A stretch of DNA of 42,194 nt, taken from IMG/VR virus record IMGVR_UViG_3300023172_000061, positions 1 through 42,194 of that record. One strand, 5' to 3'. Of this stretch, positions 24,998-34,002 are shown piece after piece (positions within the stretch are counted from its first letter, which is position 1; every line of letters starts with the position of its first letter). A model generated the notes under the pieces. It had not been told where the DNA came from and searched no databases. It worked only from the letters and a program-made list of their open reading frames with translations. The stretch is from a virus. A program made the translations under genes and the position numbers.

Positions 24998-27900
24998 TTA
25001 AATTCCTCTTCGCCTACTTGTATCTGGGGCAAATCCTTCAGAACCCCAACTATCTTCTCCCTTATAAGGTTCTGTAGTCGCTAATAAACCTTCTTGTGCC
25101 CTTTCCCATCTTTCGAATTCTTCTGTGCTAGGTTCTGGCGGCATCATATAAAAGTTTATTTGCCCACCAGCAATTCCTCCTGCTCCAGCGTCTGGATTTT
25201 CATTCATATAAATAGTATTTTTTGCATATTCTAATAAATTAATTAATTCATTCATGCTTCTTTCCAAAAATCTAGAATTATATGATCCAAGTTGAAATCT
25301 GTCATTGAACATTTTATTTATTGGATTTACAATTGCATTTAATCCTGTTTCTTTAGCAATGTAGTATACAATATCTCTTAGTTCTCTAAGTTTTGTTTCA
25401 TACAGACCAGAATCATCAACTTCTTTTCGCAGAAGGTCTTGTTGTATCAATTTTCTTTCTTTATCCGAATCACTATCTCCCGGCTGAATTTGTTTTTCTT
25501 CAAGTTCTAAAGGAGGTCCAGTTAATGTATTTTCATTTTGATTAAACCAAATTGTTCTTTGAATAGGAGAGTTTAAATTTCTTTCAAAAAAATTTCTCGT
25601 CAATTCTTTTATTTCTTCAGACAAATTAATTGCATATTGAACATAATTTATTAAATATGTTCTTGATTGATTAATTTCTTCTTTAGGCATTGATTTTGGC
25701 TCTATTTGAAATTCAACGTAAGAATTTTCAAAGTCGTAATTATAGTTCCAACTTCCATATTCACTTTCTAGACTTTTAGAAATTTCTGAATCATCAAACA
25801 AATGGTATATATCATTTACCGAAGTTGTATAATCAACACTTGAAATTAAATCTTTTAAAACTATTCTAATTCCATTTAAAATTGCAATTTTGTTTTTTTT
25901 GTTTTCTTTGTAAAACATAGATGTTTGTTTTTGTACATAAAAATCAAAAGCATTTACATAGGTATTAATAATTTTTTCAATTTGTCCTGTAGAAATAGAG
26001 GTTAAAATAATATATGTTCCAAGTCCTTTTACTGATTCATAAAAATCCCATATTTCATCTGAAATATTATTTTCTTCATCAAAAAGCAAATTTTCGTATT
26101 TTTCTACAATAGAATTTATAAAATTAAAAACATTTGAATATGACCCGTCAAAAGTATATGGCTCTACTATTCTAACGAGAGCATATCCATAGTCATCTCT
26201 TTCTAGTTCCTCTACCGGGGTGTCTTCATCTGGATAATAATAATTCATCATATCAAACAAATAAGCGCTCTCGCCATAGTCACCTTCTACCCATTGCCAG
26301 AGCGTTTCTAATTCATCACCACTAGATATTTCGGGTATATTTGAAAGTCCCCAAAAAACATCTGGTTCCATATGATATTCAGTTGTTTCTATATCTTCTT
26401 CTGCAACGGGCAAATCGCTCTCATAATAAAGACCACTTCTTTGTCCTTCTGGTTTATCAAACCAATCGTGACCAGCACCATATGCCGCAACTGCTTTGAG
26501 TCCTTTTATTTCTTCTTCATAAGCCCATCGGGGGTAATCAAATGGAAGTGGTATGCTTTTTATTGCCTCTTTGTGTTGTTCGACTGCATCTTCTGTGCTT
26601 GATGCGTTATAAACATACTCTTTACCATTTCTTGTTCTGACTATATATTTATTTGGATTTTTGCTTTGTCTTTGAAAACTTTCTTGTCCGAAGAAAGCAT
26701 TTAAAATCTTTTGTTCATTTTGTCTTACGGCATGATCCTGACGACCAAACGCTTGTCCCAGAATCACCCCTTCTTTATCTAATTCCAAAGTTGTCCAAGG
26801 AACTCCATCCGGGTCGCGCACAGAATAAACAGTATTAAGATCTTCATCCCTTCTTCTAATATGAGGCTGTTCCCAACTTCCAATACAGTGGTTACATATC
26901 CTTCCTTCTAATTCTAAATCGTCTGTACTTTCAAGTCGGTATACTCCCCAAACTCCCGGTTTTGCTTTTTCGGGATTACCTTTTTTAACTTCAAAAGTAA
27001 AAACAGGACTATCTGATTCGTATGCGACTTCTCCTTCTTTAAATTGTCTTAATAATTCTTTATATTCTTCTCTTTCTTTTGTTTCTGTTTCTATCTGACG
27101 AAGAGAAAGGCTTAGTTCATTAAAACTATCCATTCCTTCTAAATTTGTAGGAAATCTTAAGTCTTTATATTCATTTAAGAGATATTGAAGCCTTATACTG
27201 TTCATATATTGAATTGCATTTACGGCACCTTCAAATATAGTATTTCTAGCCGGATAGTTAGACCTGTTTTGTACATAGAAATCTAAAACTTCTTCTGGAC
27301 GCATTTTAAATATTGATCCGTCTAAAATCATATCTAATATATTTTCAAAATTTTCTACATAGTTTCCATATCTATCGGTTAATAGCATAGAAACTTTATT
27401 TAAGGTAGTCAAAAACCCAAAATCTAGATGATTATCTTTTTTCATTTCTTTAATTTTTTGATTAAAAAGATTTTCAATTTTTTGCAATTTATTGTTTAAT
27501 TGATTATTGTCTGAGTTTTGTAAACTAAACCACCAGCGCCAACTAAAATCTATTTCTTCATCTAAAGAAATATCTGTGTAAAGTAAGCGATCTATTGTCC
27601 CAATAAACTCTGATTCGGCGCTCCAGTCATATGATTCGCCAAGAAACTCATAGTTTTCACTATTAATAAAATCTCCAACTTTTGTATTTTTACCAAAGTT
27701 TCCCGTCCAAAGTTTTCTAAAATCTTCTTTATAAGATTGTAAATAATCTTTATCTCTATATAAAGGATCAGTTGGTCCACTAAAAAGATACATTCTATAT
27801 GCATTATTATTGATCATCACATCATTTCTTTGTACTGCTTTTTTGTACAAAGAAATAATTCCTCCCCAAAATTTAATGCTTTCTTCCGTTAAAACGCCCA

Positions 27901-28945
27901 TATCAACAATAGATTGTAAACGCTCTTTCCAAACGGGGTATCTTTTATTCCATTTTGATTCTTCACTGATCTGCTTATCAAGGATTTTTTGAGCGATTTG
28001 CTTTATCTTGGATTCTTCACCCTCGTTGCTATTTTTATTAAAACTGAATTTAAAATCTTCACTATCGGTTTTATTTATATTATTATAATATTGAGCAACT
28101 GCTTTTAGGTCTTTTTTGCCAAAGGTGCAGTCGCAAGGATACCCTTTAGAGTTTAGATGTGTTTTTTGACGAAAAGATCTATTATAAAAAGTAGATTCAT
28201 AATAATAATTTACAAAATCGTCTTTTGTAAATGCTTCTTTTTGAAAAGCAATTCTTTGTCCAACATTTTTTAGGCGATCAAATGTTCCGTTATTATCTAA
28301 AAATTTATAAATAACATTACCTTCGCTGTAATCGCCATAGTCAATCTGATCTTCTTTTCTTTTTTGATGCACTTTTTTATACATTGCCTTAGCATCTTCA
28401 TATTTATGATTATCAATCAAAGTATTAATTTTGTCAGATACCTGAACCCCCATTAGAATCCAATCAGGCTTTTCTTTTTTAATATCTGTAGTTGGTCTTT
28501 TTGGTTTAAGAACCCATTCGTTTTTTTGAAAATCCCACGCGCTTCTAAGACCGAGAATAAAAAGGTCTTCAATGTCTACACCAATTGGTTGAACAAAATG
28601 TTGATATTGGTGTTTAGTTCTAGGAAAGAAGGTGCCGTCTAAAGATTCAATCACAATAGCAATAAGATCTGCACGATCTTCTTCATCAAACTCGTCGGCG
28701 TTACAAACAATAGAAATGTCTACATCTGATTTTTCCGAATATTGATATGTACAAAGAGAACCTGTTAAATAGAAATCAAAAGCATATGGGTTAAAGTTGT
28801 TTTGTCTAAAAACTTCTCTAACGTGATCTAAGTGATATTCAAAAAAAGCACTTTTGGGAGTCATCCCGTTAAATACATCTTGATCTAAAGTATCGTGAAT
28901 CGGATCTAGAATGTTAGACTTTTTATGGATTAAATTCTCTTCCAC
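24998..28945 (-). CDS. giant protein with N-terminal nucleotidyltransferase-like and central PcfJ-like regions
   Basis: 1315 aa. I prefer the GTG at 28945 (GGAAGG seven bases upstream) over an in-frame TTG at 28960. Near residues 60-85, DFYLTGSLCTYQYSEKSDVDISI follows the pol-beta nucleotidyltransferase pattern G-S-x(n)-D-x-D. A central block near 640-765 (GRICNHCIGSWEQPHIR, NTVYSVRDPDGVPWTTLEL, GVILGQAFGRQDHAVR) resembles the PcfJ-like family of conjugative elements. The remainder is helical, acidic and not recognised. The start overlaps the stop of 28930-30501, so the three large genes form one unit. The domain readings come from motif inspection only. Confidence 0.6.
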   Translation of the reverse strand: MEENLIHKKSNILDPIHDTLDQDVFNGMTPKSAFFEYHLDHVREVFRQNNFNPYAFDFYLTGSLCTYQYSEKSDVDISIVCNADEFDEEDRADLIAIVIESLDGTFFPRTKHQYQHFVQPIGVDIEDLFILGLRSAWDFQKNEWVLKPKRPTTDIKKEKPDWILMGVQVSDKINTLIDNHKYEDAKAMYKKVHQKRKEDQIDYGDYSEGNVIYKFLDNNGTFDRLKNVGQRIAFQKEAFTKDDFVNYYYESTFYNRSFRQKTHLNSKGYPCDCTFGKKDLKAVAQYYNNINKTDSEDFKFSFNKNSNEGEESKIKQIAQKILDKQISEESKWNKRYPVWKERLQSIVDMGVLTEESIKFWGGIISLYKKAVQRNDVMINNNAYRMYLFSGPTDPLYRDKDYLQSYKEDFRKLWTGNFGKNTKVGDFINSENYEFLGESYDWSAESEFIGTIDRLLYTDISLDEEIDFSWRWWFSLQNSDNNQLNNKLQKIENLFNQKIKEMKKDNHLDFGFLTTLNKVSMLLTDRYGNYVENFENILDMILDGSIFKMRPEEVLDFYVQNRSNYPARNTIFEGAVNAIQYMNSIRLQYLLNEYKDLRFPTNLEGMDSFNELSLSLRQIETETKEREEYKELLRQFKEGEVAYESDSPVFTFEVKKGNPEKAKPGVWGVYRLESTDDLELEGRICNHCIGSWEQPHIRRRDEDLNTVYSVRDPDGVPWTTLELDKEGVILGQAFGRQDHAVRQNEQKILNAFFGQESFQRQSKNPNKYIVRTRNGKEYVYNASSTEDAVEQHKEAIKSIPLPFDYPRWAYEEEIKGLKAVAAYGAGHDWFDKPEGQRSGLYYESDLPVAEEDIETTEYHMEPDVFWGLSNIPEISSGDELETLWQWVEGDYGESAYLFDMMNYYYPDEDTPVEELERDDYGYALVRIVEPYTFDGSYSNVFNFINSIVEKYENLLFDEENNISDEIWDFYESVKGLGTYIILTSISTGQIEKIINTYVNAFDFYVQKQTSMFYKENKKNKIAILNGIRIVLKDLISSVDYTTSVNDIYHLFDDSEISKSLESEYGSWNYNYDFENSYVEFQIEPKSMPKEEINQSRTYLINYVQYAINLSEEIKELTRNFFERNLNSPIQRTIWFNQNENTLTGPPLELEEKQIQPGDSDSDKERKLIQQDLLRKEVDDSGLYETKLRELRDIVYYIAKETGLNAIVNPINKMFNDRFQLGSYNSRFLERSMNELINLLEYAKNTIYMNENPDAGAGGIAGGQINFYMMPPEPSTEEFERWERAQEGLLATTEPYKGEDSWGSEGFAPDTSRRRGI

Positions 28946-30501
28946 TTCAATACCTTCCAACTTGATTCTTTTGTATTGTTAATCCAATGTTCGTAAATTT
29001 CTTGCCAGTTCACTTTGGACTCATCTAGCCAATGATTTGCTATATCTGTCGGTTCAGGAATTCCCATTAGGCCATAAACAATCTCTCGCATTTTTCTAAT
29101 ATAATCTTCTTGAGCCTCTGGATCGTCTGGATATCTTCTTTCAGCATCGCTTCGCCATTTTTGATCATCATTTTCTAATTGCATTAAAATTTCTTCTTCA
29201 TCGGTATATTCAGCAAAATCGTTTCTAAGTTGTTCATTATATGGACCAATTACTCTTTCGATTGCTGCCATAGCAAAGTCATCAACAGAAATATTTTTCT
29301 TTGCTAACTCCGTAAAATACAAATAGTCATCATAATCGTTTTCCATCATAAGATTAACGTTCCAAGTTTCCCAGTTTGTCCAGCCATTATGATCTGAGAT
29401 TTTATTCCATTTAGACCCTTTCCACCAACTTTCGGGTTCCCACTTATCTAGAATTTGATTTTTTCTTTGTAAAGAATAAACTTCATCGTAACCTAATTCT
29501 TCGTTTACTTTTTCAAACCAATGACCTAAAATTTCATCAAAGTCTACTTTCAGAATATCATCAATTCGTTCTGTTTCGTCACAGGTTCTGTTATGTACAT
29601 CAATAACCATTTCTTCAATTTTTTCACGCCAAACTTCTTTTAATTCAAAAAAAGTTTCACTTGGGTATTTACTAATGGCTTTTTTTGCTAAATCTAAAAA
29701 ATATTTATATATATTAAATTCGTTTTCCATAATGTTATTTGTCAAAAACGTTTCCCAGTTTGTCCAGCCTCCATAGTCAGAAACTTTTTCCCATTTAGAA
29801 AACAAATTAAATGAATTGCCAAATTCTCTTAATAGTAAAGATCGAACTTCATTCCAGTTTATCATTCCCTCATCTATGATATATTCCGCAGGATCAAATG
29901 GAACTCCATCCATTTCCCATTTATCCATCATTGCTTGAGTTAAAGAATTAGCAAGTTGTTGATCGCCTCTTGATATATTATTTGCAAAATATTCTACATA
30001 AGCAAAAACTTCTTCTTCTGATAAGGCTCTCCATTGCTTTGCGTTTCTAGGAAGGTTGTCAGGGAATTGCTTAAAAGTGTTTTGATTAAACTTCTTTATA
30101 AAAGGAATAAAGTATCTTCTTACATCATCGGGAGTAGGATTTGCTTCAAAAAGTTTATCTAGATTTAACATACTATCTTGACCATGTTCAGCAATTAAAA
30201 ACTGGGCGACCAACTTTTCTTCTTGACTTGAGGCAAGTCTAACGTTTGAAACTTTATTTAAACTCACTACCTCTACTCTTTCTCTAACAATCTCTTTATC
30301 TGGTTCAGACGCTTTCCATAGACGAACAAAATAATCTAAATTTATTGGAACTTTAACATCTTCTTTATATAAAGAAATAGATTTATCAGCAGGAAGATAG
30401 TCTCCTGTGATATAATTATCTTCTAGGGGTTCTTCAAAATCAAAATTATTTACAAAGTGAATTTGATCTTGATCTATATTCCAAATAAATCTATATTGCA
30501 T
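28930..30501 (-). CDS. protein with two NWETW-type repeats
   Basis: 523 aa; first gene of the long minus-strand operon. Two copies of a domain that starts SDYGGWTNWETFLTNN (near residue 240) and SDHNGWTNWETWNVNL (near 370) are each followed by about 100 helical residues; this GWTNWETW motif recurs in many phage proteins of unknown function. Each copy is introduced by SKW: FSKWEKVSDYGG and GSKWNKISDHNG. The protein ends SSWKVLKWKRI. No catalytic motif is visible. The ATG has AAAGAGAAT upstream. The two domains clearly arose by internal duplication. Virion incorporation is possible but unproven. Confidence 0.65.
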   Translation of the reverse strand: MQYRFIWNIDQDQIHFVNNFDFEEPLEDNYITGDYLPADKSISLYKEDVKVPINLDYFVRLWKASEPDKEIVRERVEVVSLNKVSNVRLASSQEEKLVAQFLIAEHGQDSMLNLDKLFEANPTPDDVRRYFIPFIKKFNQNTFKQFPDNLPRNAKQWRALSEEEVFAYVEYFANNISRGDQQLANSLTQAMMDKWEMDGVPFDPAEYIIDEGMINWNEVRSLLLREFGNSFNLFSKWEKVSDYGGWTNWETFLTNNIMENEFNIYKYFLDLAKKAISKYPSETFFELKEVWREKIEEMVIDVHNRTCDETERIDDILKVDFDEILGHWFEKVNEELGYDEVYSLQRKNQILDKWEPESWWKGSKWNKISDHNGWTNWETWNVNLMMENDYDDYLYFTELAKKNISVDDFAMAAIERVIGPYNEQLRNDFAEYTDEEEILMQLENDDQKWRSDAERRYPDDPEAQEDYIRKMREIVYGLMGIPEPTDIANHWLDESKVNWQEIYEHWINNTKESSWKVLKWKRI

Positions 30502-30578
30502 AATTATTCTCTTTAGATATCTATATCTTAAGGCTTAGAATAACAACCTTATTTAGTGAAAAAGGGGTCATTACTTAA
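30502..30578. promoter_or_regulatory. divergent intergenic region with inverted repeat
   Basis: Separates the leftward and rightward operons, so it should hold promoters for both. AGATAT-CT-ATATCT (30515-30528) is a short inverted repeat and could be an operator. On the minus strand TGTTATTCT (30537-30545) is a weak extended -10 for 28930-30501. Rightward, a TGATATAAT lies 163 bases upstream of dUTPase inside the leftward gene (30408-30416). Confidence 0.35.
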
Positions 30579-31013
30579 ATGTTTCATTTACCTATTATTT
30601 TATCAAATAATAACGCTGTAGTCCCAGAAGTTGCTCACAATGGAGATGCTGGTCTTGACTTGGTTGCCTGTGAAGACTATACTCTATACTTGGGTGAAGT
30701 AAATTCAGTTAGTACCGGGATAGGCATTGCTATTCCATTAGGATATTGCGGATTAGTACTTCCGCGCTCTTCTATGGGCAAGAAAGGCATTATCATCCCT
30801 AACGCTCCCGGACTTATTGATTCTGGATACCGTGGAGAAGTAAAAGTAATGCTTTTAAATTTGTCTAACAATATCTATAAGATTAAAAAGGGAGACAAGA
30901 TCGCGCAATTAGTTATTGTTCAACATGAGCGCGTTTCTCTTGAAGAAGTTAACGAACTTCCACCTTCACACGACGGTAGGGGTGTCGGCGGGTTCGGATC
31001 TTCTGGAAAGTAA
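30579..31013 (+). CDS. dut: dUTPase
   Basis: Trimeric dUTP nucleotidohydrolase that prevents uracil in DNA and supplies dUMP. All five motifs are present in order: NGDAGLDLVA, PRSSMGKKG, NAPGLIDSGYRGEVKV, KKGDKIAQLVI and DGRGVGGFGSSGK. At 144 aa it has the usual length. The nearest plausible ribosome binding site (AAAGGGG) is about 12 bases from the ATG. It opens the rightward operon and is followed by ribonucleotide reductase, a common nucleotide-pool pair. Confidence 0.96.
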   Translation: MFHLPIILSNNNAVVPEVAHNGDAGLDLVACEDYTLYLGEVNSVSTGIGIAIPLGYCGLVLPRSSMGKKGIIIPNAPGLIDSGYRGEVKVMLLNLSNNIYKIKKGDKIAQLVIVQHERVSLEEVNELPPSHDGRGVGGFGSSGK

Positions 31014-31077
31014 GATCTAAATTATTTTTAGTTACTGTAATGTAAAGTGTACTTTGTTGTATTTAAAGGAGCGTAGA

Positions 31078-32886
31078 ATGGAAGAGAACGAGAAGCAGCA
31101 AAAGTTTAGTCCGTCTGGACTTGGAGAGATTATTTTTAAAGAGAGATACGCTAGAAATGAAGAAGAGACTTGGGAAGAAGCCTGCGAAAGAGTTGCGCGT
31201 CATATCGCTGACGCAGAGACTAATGGAAAAGTTAACAAGTACTCAGAAAAATTTTATGAGGAATTGGTAACAAATAGGTTTATGCCCGGTGGTCGTATTT
31301 GGTACGGGGCTGGTCGTCCAAAGGGACAGTTACTTAACTGTTTTGTTATTCCAGTAGACGATTCCCGAGAAGGTTGGGGAAAGATGCTTTATGACACTAC
31401 TGTTATTTCAGGTTTAGGTGGCGGCATTGGAGCAAACTATTCAAAGCCCCGTCCTCGCGGATTCGCAATTAAGGGAACTGGTGGAGTATCAACAGGTGCT
31501 GTGTCTGCTATGAAGATGCAAGACGGTATCGCTAATGAACTTCGTCAAGGCGGTGGGCGTCGTGCTGCTCTTATGCAGTGCCTTAATATTAATCACCCAG
31601 ATCTTGAAGAGTTTCTTCACGTTAAACTAGATCGTCAAGAACTTGAAAATGCAAACATTTCTGTTGTTCTTAATATGCCAACAGAAGAATTTGTAAGATT
31701 AGTTCAAGAAGATGGTGATATTGTATTAGAATTCAATGGACTCCCAACTGGTGAAATCCTTAAGGCTAAAGAAGTTTGGGAGACTCTTGTAACAAATGCG
31801 TGGAATTCTGGTGAGCCGGGTGTTCTTAATGGGCACCTTGCAAACAAGATGAACAACATATACTACTATGAAGAACTTATTTCTACTAATCCTTGTGGTG
31901 AAATTTGGTTAGGCGCATATGATTGTTGTGATCTTGGCTCTTTGGTCCTTCCAAGATTTGTTAAGGACGGAGAATTTGATTGGGACCAGTTTGATGCTTC
32001 AATTCGTCTTGCTGTTCGTTTCTTAGATAATGTACTTGATGTTAATCATTTTCCTCTTCCTGAGATTCAAGAGAAGTGCCACATGAACCGTCGCCTTGGC
32101 GCTGGCGTTATGGGACTTCACACTATGCTTTTAAAATTGGGTCTTCGTTACGATTCAGAAGAAGGATTTGAATTCGTTAATAAACTATTTGAGTTTTACA
32201 AGAATGTAGCCTATGATGCTTCTGCAACTCTTGCTGCTGAGAAGGGACCATTCCCCGGTTTTGATCGTGACAAATATTTGCAAGGTGGTTTTGCTAAGAC
32301 GCTTAAGCGTGGTATTCGTAACAAGATCAAGGCTCACGGTCTTCGCAACTGTGCCCTTATGACTATTGCTCCTACCGGAACTACTTCTATGGTATCTGGT
32401 GTAACTAGCGGCATTGAGCCTTTGTTTGCTCCCGTATACTGGCGTCGTTATCGTGTTAGCGATGAAAAAGGTCGTGACCAGAAAAAACAAGAACTTGTTA
32501 TTACAGATGAATATAAGGAGTTTGGTGAGATTGCCGTTGGTGCTTATGACATTCCTGTAGAAGCACATTTTGAAATGCAGAAGACTGTGCAAAAGCACAT
32601 TGATAATGCAGTATCAAAGACAATTAATCTTCCAAAAGAGTATCCACTTGACAATCTTAGCGACTTATGGTTACAATACCTTGATTCATGCAAGGGAACA
32701 ACTATTTATCGTCAAGGTTCTCGCGGAGAAGAGCCACTAGAACACATTCCTGTAGCAGAGGCTAAAAAGATTATTGAAGAGCAAGGTATTGTCATTGAAG
32801 GATCTAACTTTGCTGAACTTAATTCTCTTGAGTGTGTTGGTGGGGTTTGCGATATTCCAGATTTAGAAGAAGTTGCTGCTGCATAA
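31078..32886 (+). CDS. nrdJ: class II (adenosylcobalamin-dependent) ribonucleotide reductase
   Basis: Reduces ribonucleotides to deoxyribonucleotides. About 602 aa from the ATG at 31078, which has AAAGGAG upstream (an ATG-like start further up at 31054 lacks one). Visible features: LLNCFVIPVDDS near residue 86 (redox Cys), GGGIGANYSKPRPRG, TNPCGEIWL near 271 (thiyl radical Cys and catalytic Glu), LGAGVMGLHTML, APTGTTSMVSGVTSGIEPLF, and a C-terminal ECVGGVCD cysteine pair for re-reduction. No small-subunit gene is present, which fits class II. Use of B12 depends on the host making or importing it. Confidence 0.93.
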   Translation: MEENEKQQKFSPSGLGEIIFKERYARNEEETWEEACERVARHIADAETNGKVNKYSEKFYEELVTNRFMPGGRIWYGAGRPKGQLLNCFVIPVDDSREGWGKMLYDTTVISGLGGGIGANYSKPRPRGFAIKGTGGVSTGAVSAMKMQDGIANELRQGGGRRAALMQCLNINHPDLEEFLHVKLDRQELENANISVVLNMPTEEFVRLVQEDGDIVLEFNGLPTGEILKAKEVWETLVTNAWNSGEPGVLNGHLANKMNNIYYYEELISTNPCGEIWLGAYDCCDLGSLVLPRFVKDGEFDWDQFDASIRLAVRFLDNVLDVNHFPLPEIQEKCHMNRRLGAGVMGLHTMLLKLGLRYDSEEGFEFVNKLFEFYKNVAYDASATLAAEKGPFPGFDRDKYLQGGFAKTLKRGIRNKIKAHGLRNCALMTIAPTGTTSMVSGVTSGIEPLFAPVYWRRYRVSDEKGRDQKKQELVITDEYKEFGEIAVGAYDIPVEAHFEMQKTVQKHIDNAVSKTINLPKEYPLDNLSDLWLQYLDSCKGTTIYRQGSRGEEPLEHIPVAEAKKIIEEQGIVIEGSNFAELNSLECVGGVCDIPDLEEVAAA

Positions 32887-32891
32887 GGTTA

Positions 32892-32913
32892 GTTGCTATA
32901 ATTAAATAGCAAC
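32892..32913 (+). promoter_or_regulatory. hairpin containing extended -10 upstream of tRNA-Asn
   Basis: GTTGCTAT and ATAGCAAC are perfect 8-bp arms around AATTAA. TGCTATAAT (32894-32902) lies in the left arm and would start transcription near 32909, seven bases before the tRNA. The hairpin has no T-run, so it is a weak terminator for nrdJ at best; the promoter reading is better. Confidence 0.55.
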
Positions 32914-32915
32914 GT

Positions 32916-32987
32916 TCGGGAGTAGTTCAGTGGTAGAACAGTCGGCTGTTAACCGATATGTCGCAGGTTCGAATCCTGCCTCCCGAG
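32916..32987 (+). tRNA. tRNA-Asn (GTT)
   Basis: Seven-bp acceptor TCGGGAG/CTCCCGA, D-arm, anticodon loop CTGTTAA (GTT) and T-arm GCAGG TTCGAAT CCTGC. No CCA is encoded. It is the first of the tRNA group, just downstream of the class II reductase. Confidence 0.95.
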
Positions 32988-32990
32988 TAT

Positions 32991-33061
32991 GCGGCTATAG
33001 TTTAGGGGTAAAACGTTGGCCTTCCAAGCCATATTCGTCGGTTCGATTCCGACTAGCCGCT
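32991..33061 (+). tRNA. tRNA-Gly (TCC)
   Basis: Acceptor GCGGCTA/TAGCCGC, anticodon loop CTTCCAA (TCC, reads GGA), T-arm GTCGG TTCGATT CCGAC. Only three bases separate it from tRNA-Asn. CCA is not encoded. Confidence 0.94.
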
Positions 33062-33068
33062 TGCAGTA

Positions 33069-33077
33069 TGATATAAT
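33069..33077 (+). promoter_or_regulatory. extended -10 promoter
   Basis: TGATATAAT. Start would be near 33084, giving an 18-base leader with TTGGAG before the ATG at 33102. Confidence 0.6.
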
Positions 33078-33101
33078 GTAAAAAACAGATTGGAGTATGA
33101 T

Positions 33102-33281
33102 ATGGTTAATGAGCGTAAGAAGAACACAGATCCTCGCAAGGGGACTCCCGAAGTACTTCATCCAAATAAGTCAGAGCAGGATCGCATGCCTTCGGCAGAG
33201 CGTCCTCGCGTTAAGAAAGCCCAACAGTGGGCAGATCAGATGCAAAAGGATAGACCAAGCGGTATAGGATTAACAGGTTAA
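33102..33281 (+). CDS. hypothetical basic 59-aa protein
   Basis: Starts MVNERKKNTDPRKGTPEVLH; I chose the ATG after TTGGAG (33090-33095) rather than an in-frame TTG. Strongly charged, Lys/Arg/Pro-rich, probably disordered (PSAERPRVKKAQQWADQM). It sits inside the tRNA group with its own extended -10. No function recognised. Confidence 0.7.
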   Translation: MVNERKKNTDPRKGTPEVLHPNKSEQDRMPSAERPRVKKAQQWADQMQKDRPSGIGLTG

Positions 33282-33288
33282 TAATCCT

Positions 33289-33361
<73 letters not shown>

Positions 33362-33364
33362 TTT

Positions 33365-33438
33365 GGGCGAGTAACTCAGTTGGTCAGAGTGCCTGCTTTA
33401 CACGCAGGAAGTCGGGGGTTCAAGTCCCTCCTTGCCCA
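33365..33438 (+). tRNA. tRNA-Val (TAC)
   Basis: Acceptor GGGCGAG/CTTGCCC (one G-T pair), anticodon stem CCTGC/GCAGG with loop TTTACAC (TAC, reads GTA), T-loop TTCAAGT. No encoded CCA. Confidence 0.93.
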
Positions 33439-33441
33439 TGA

Positions 33442-33523
33442 GGGGAAGTGGTGAAATTGGCAGACACGACGGACTCAAAATCCGTTGCCGCAAGGCGTGG
33501 GGGTTCAAGTCCCTCCTTCCCTA
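33442..33523 (+). tRNA. tRNA-Leu (CAA)
   Basis: Long variable arm (GCCGCAAGGC region) marks a class II tRNA. Anticodon stem ACGGA/TCCGT, loop CTCAAAA (CAA, reads TTG). Acceptor GGGGAAG/CTTCCCT with a terminal G-T pair. No CCA encoded. Confidence 0.93.
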
Positions 33524-33524
33524 C

Positions 33525-33596
33525 TGGCCCATCGTTCAACGGTTAGGACGCGACTCTTATAAAGTCGTAATCTGGGTTCGATTCCCAGTGGGCCGA
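33525..33596 (+). tRNA. tRNA-Ile (TAT)
   Basis: Anticodon stem CGACT/AGTCG with loop CTTATAA (TAT). This reads AUA directly without the lysidine-modified CAT tRNA normally used by bacteria. Acceptor TGGCCCA/TGGGCCG ends in a U-G pair, so the exact end is uncertain by one base. T-arm CTGGG TTCGATT CCCAG. Confidence 0.88.
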
Positions 33597-33637
33597 TGAA
33601 AAGAACTAATATGAGCATACATGACAAAAAGAAATAA

Positions 33638-33720
33638 GGGGGCGTGGCGGAATTGGCATACGCAGAGGACTTAAAATCCTTAACCTGTAAGGTTTGTGGG
33701 TTCGACTCCCACCGCCCCTA
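33638..33720 (+). tRNA. tRNA-Leu (TAA)
   Basis: Class II tRNA with a long variable arm. Acceptor GGGGGCG/CGCCCCT, anticodon stem AGGAC region with loop CTTAAAA (TAA, reads TTA), T-loop TTCGACT. No encoded CCA. Confidence 0.93.
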
Positions 33721-33780
33721 CTAAAAAAATAGTGCATAATTATTTTCTATTACGGAAACTAATAACAAAGGATTGCGACT

Positions 33781-33987
33781 ATGGTTGAAGAAGAAACAAT
33801 GACTAATGATATAGATTATAGACCAATGGATGATCCGTTTGATGAGTTCCAAAGGGCTAAATCTGACTACATTCATATAAGTAAAACTTATAAAAATTAT
33901 TTTTCTGCTGAATCATACCTAGAAGCAGAAGAAAAAGCATGGATAAGATTACAAAATGCTTTAAAAGATCCAAACTTAGAACTATAA
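33781..33987 (+). CDS. hypothetical 68-aa protein
   Basis: Starts MVEEETMTNDIDYRPMDDPF; AAAGGA lies nine bases upstream. Acidic N-terminus and a helical C-terminus (SYLEAEEKAWIRLQNALKD). A later in-frame ATG is possible. It lies alone between tRNA-Leu and tRNA-Glu. Not recognised. Confidence 0.6.
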   Translation: MVEEETMTNDIDYRPMDDPFDEFQRAKSDYIHISKTYKNYFSAESYLEAEEKAWIRLQNALKDPNLEL

Positions 33988-34002
33988 AAACTATTTTGGT
34001 TT

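Noticed and set aside
32185-32598. 137-aa frame opposite the class II reductase
   Set aside because: Shadow of a well-supported gene; no ribosome site and no recognisable protein.
33596-33637. 13-codon frame MKRTNMSIHDKKK between tRNA-Ile and tRNA-Leu
   Set aside because: Too short and without a ribosome site; it overlaps the tRNA-Ile end.
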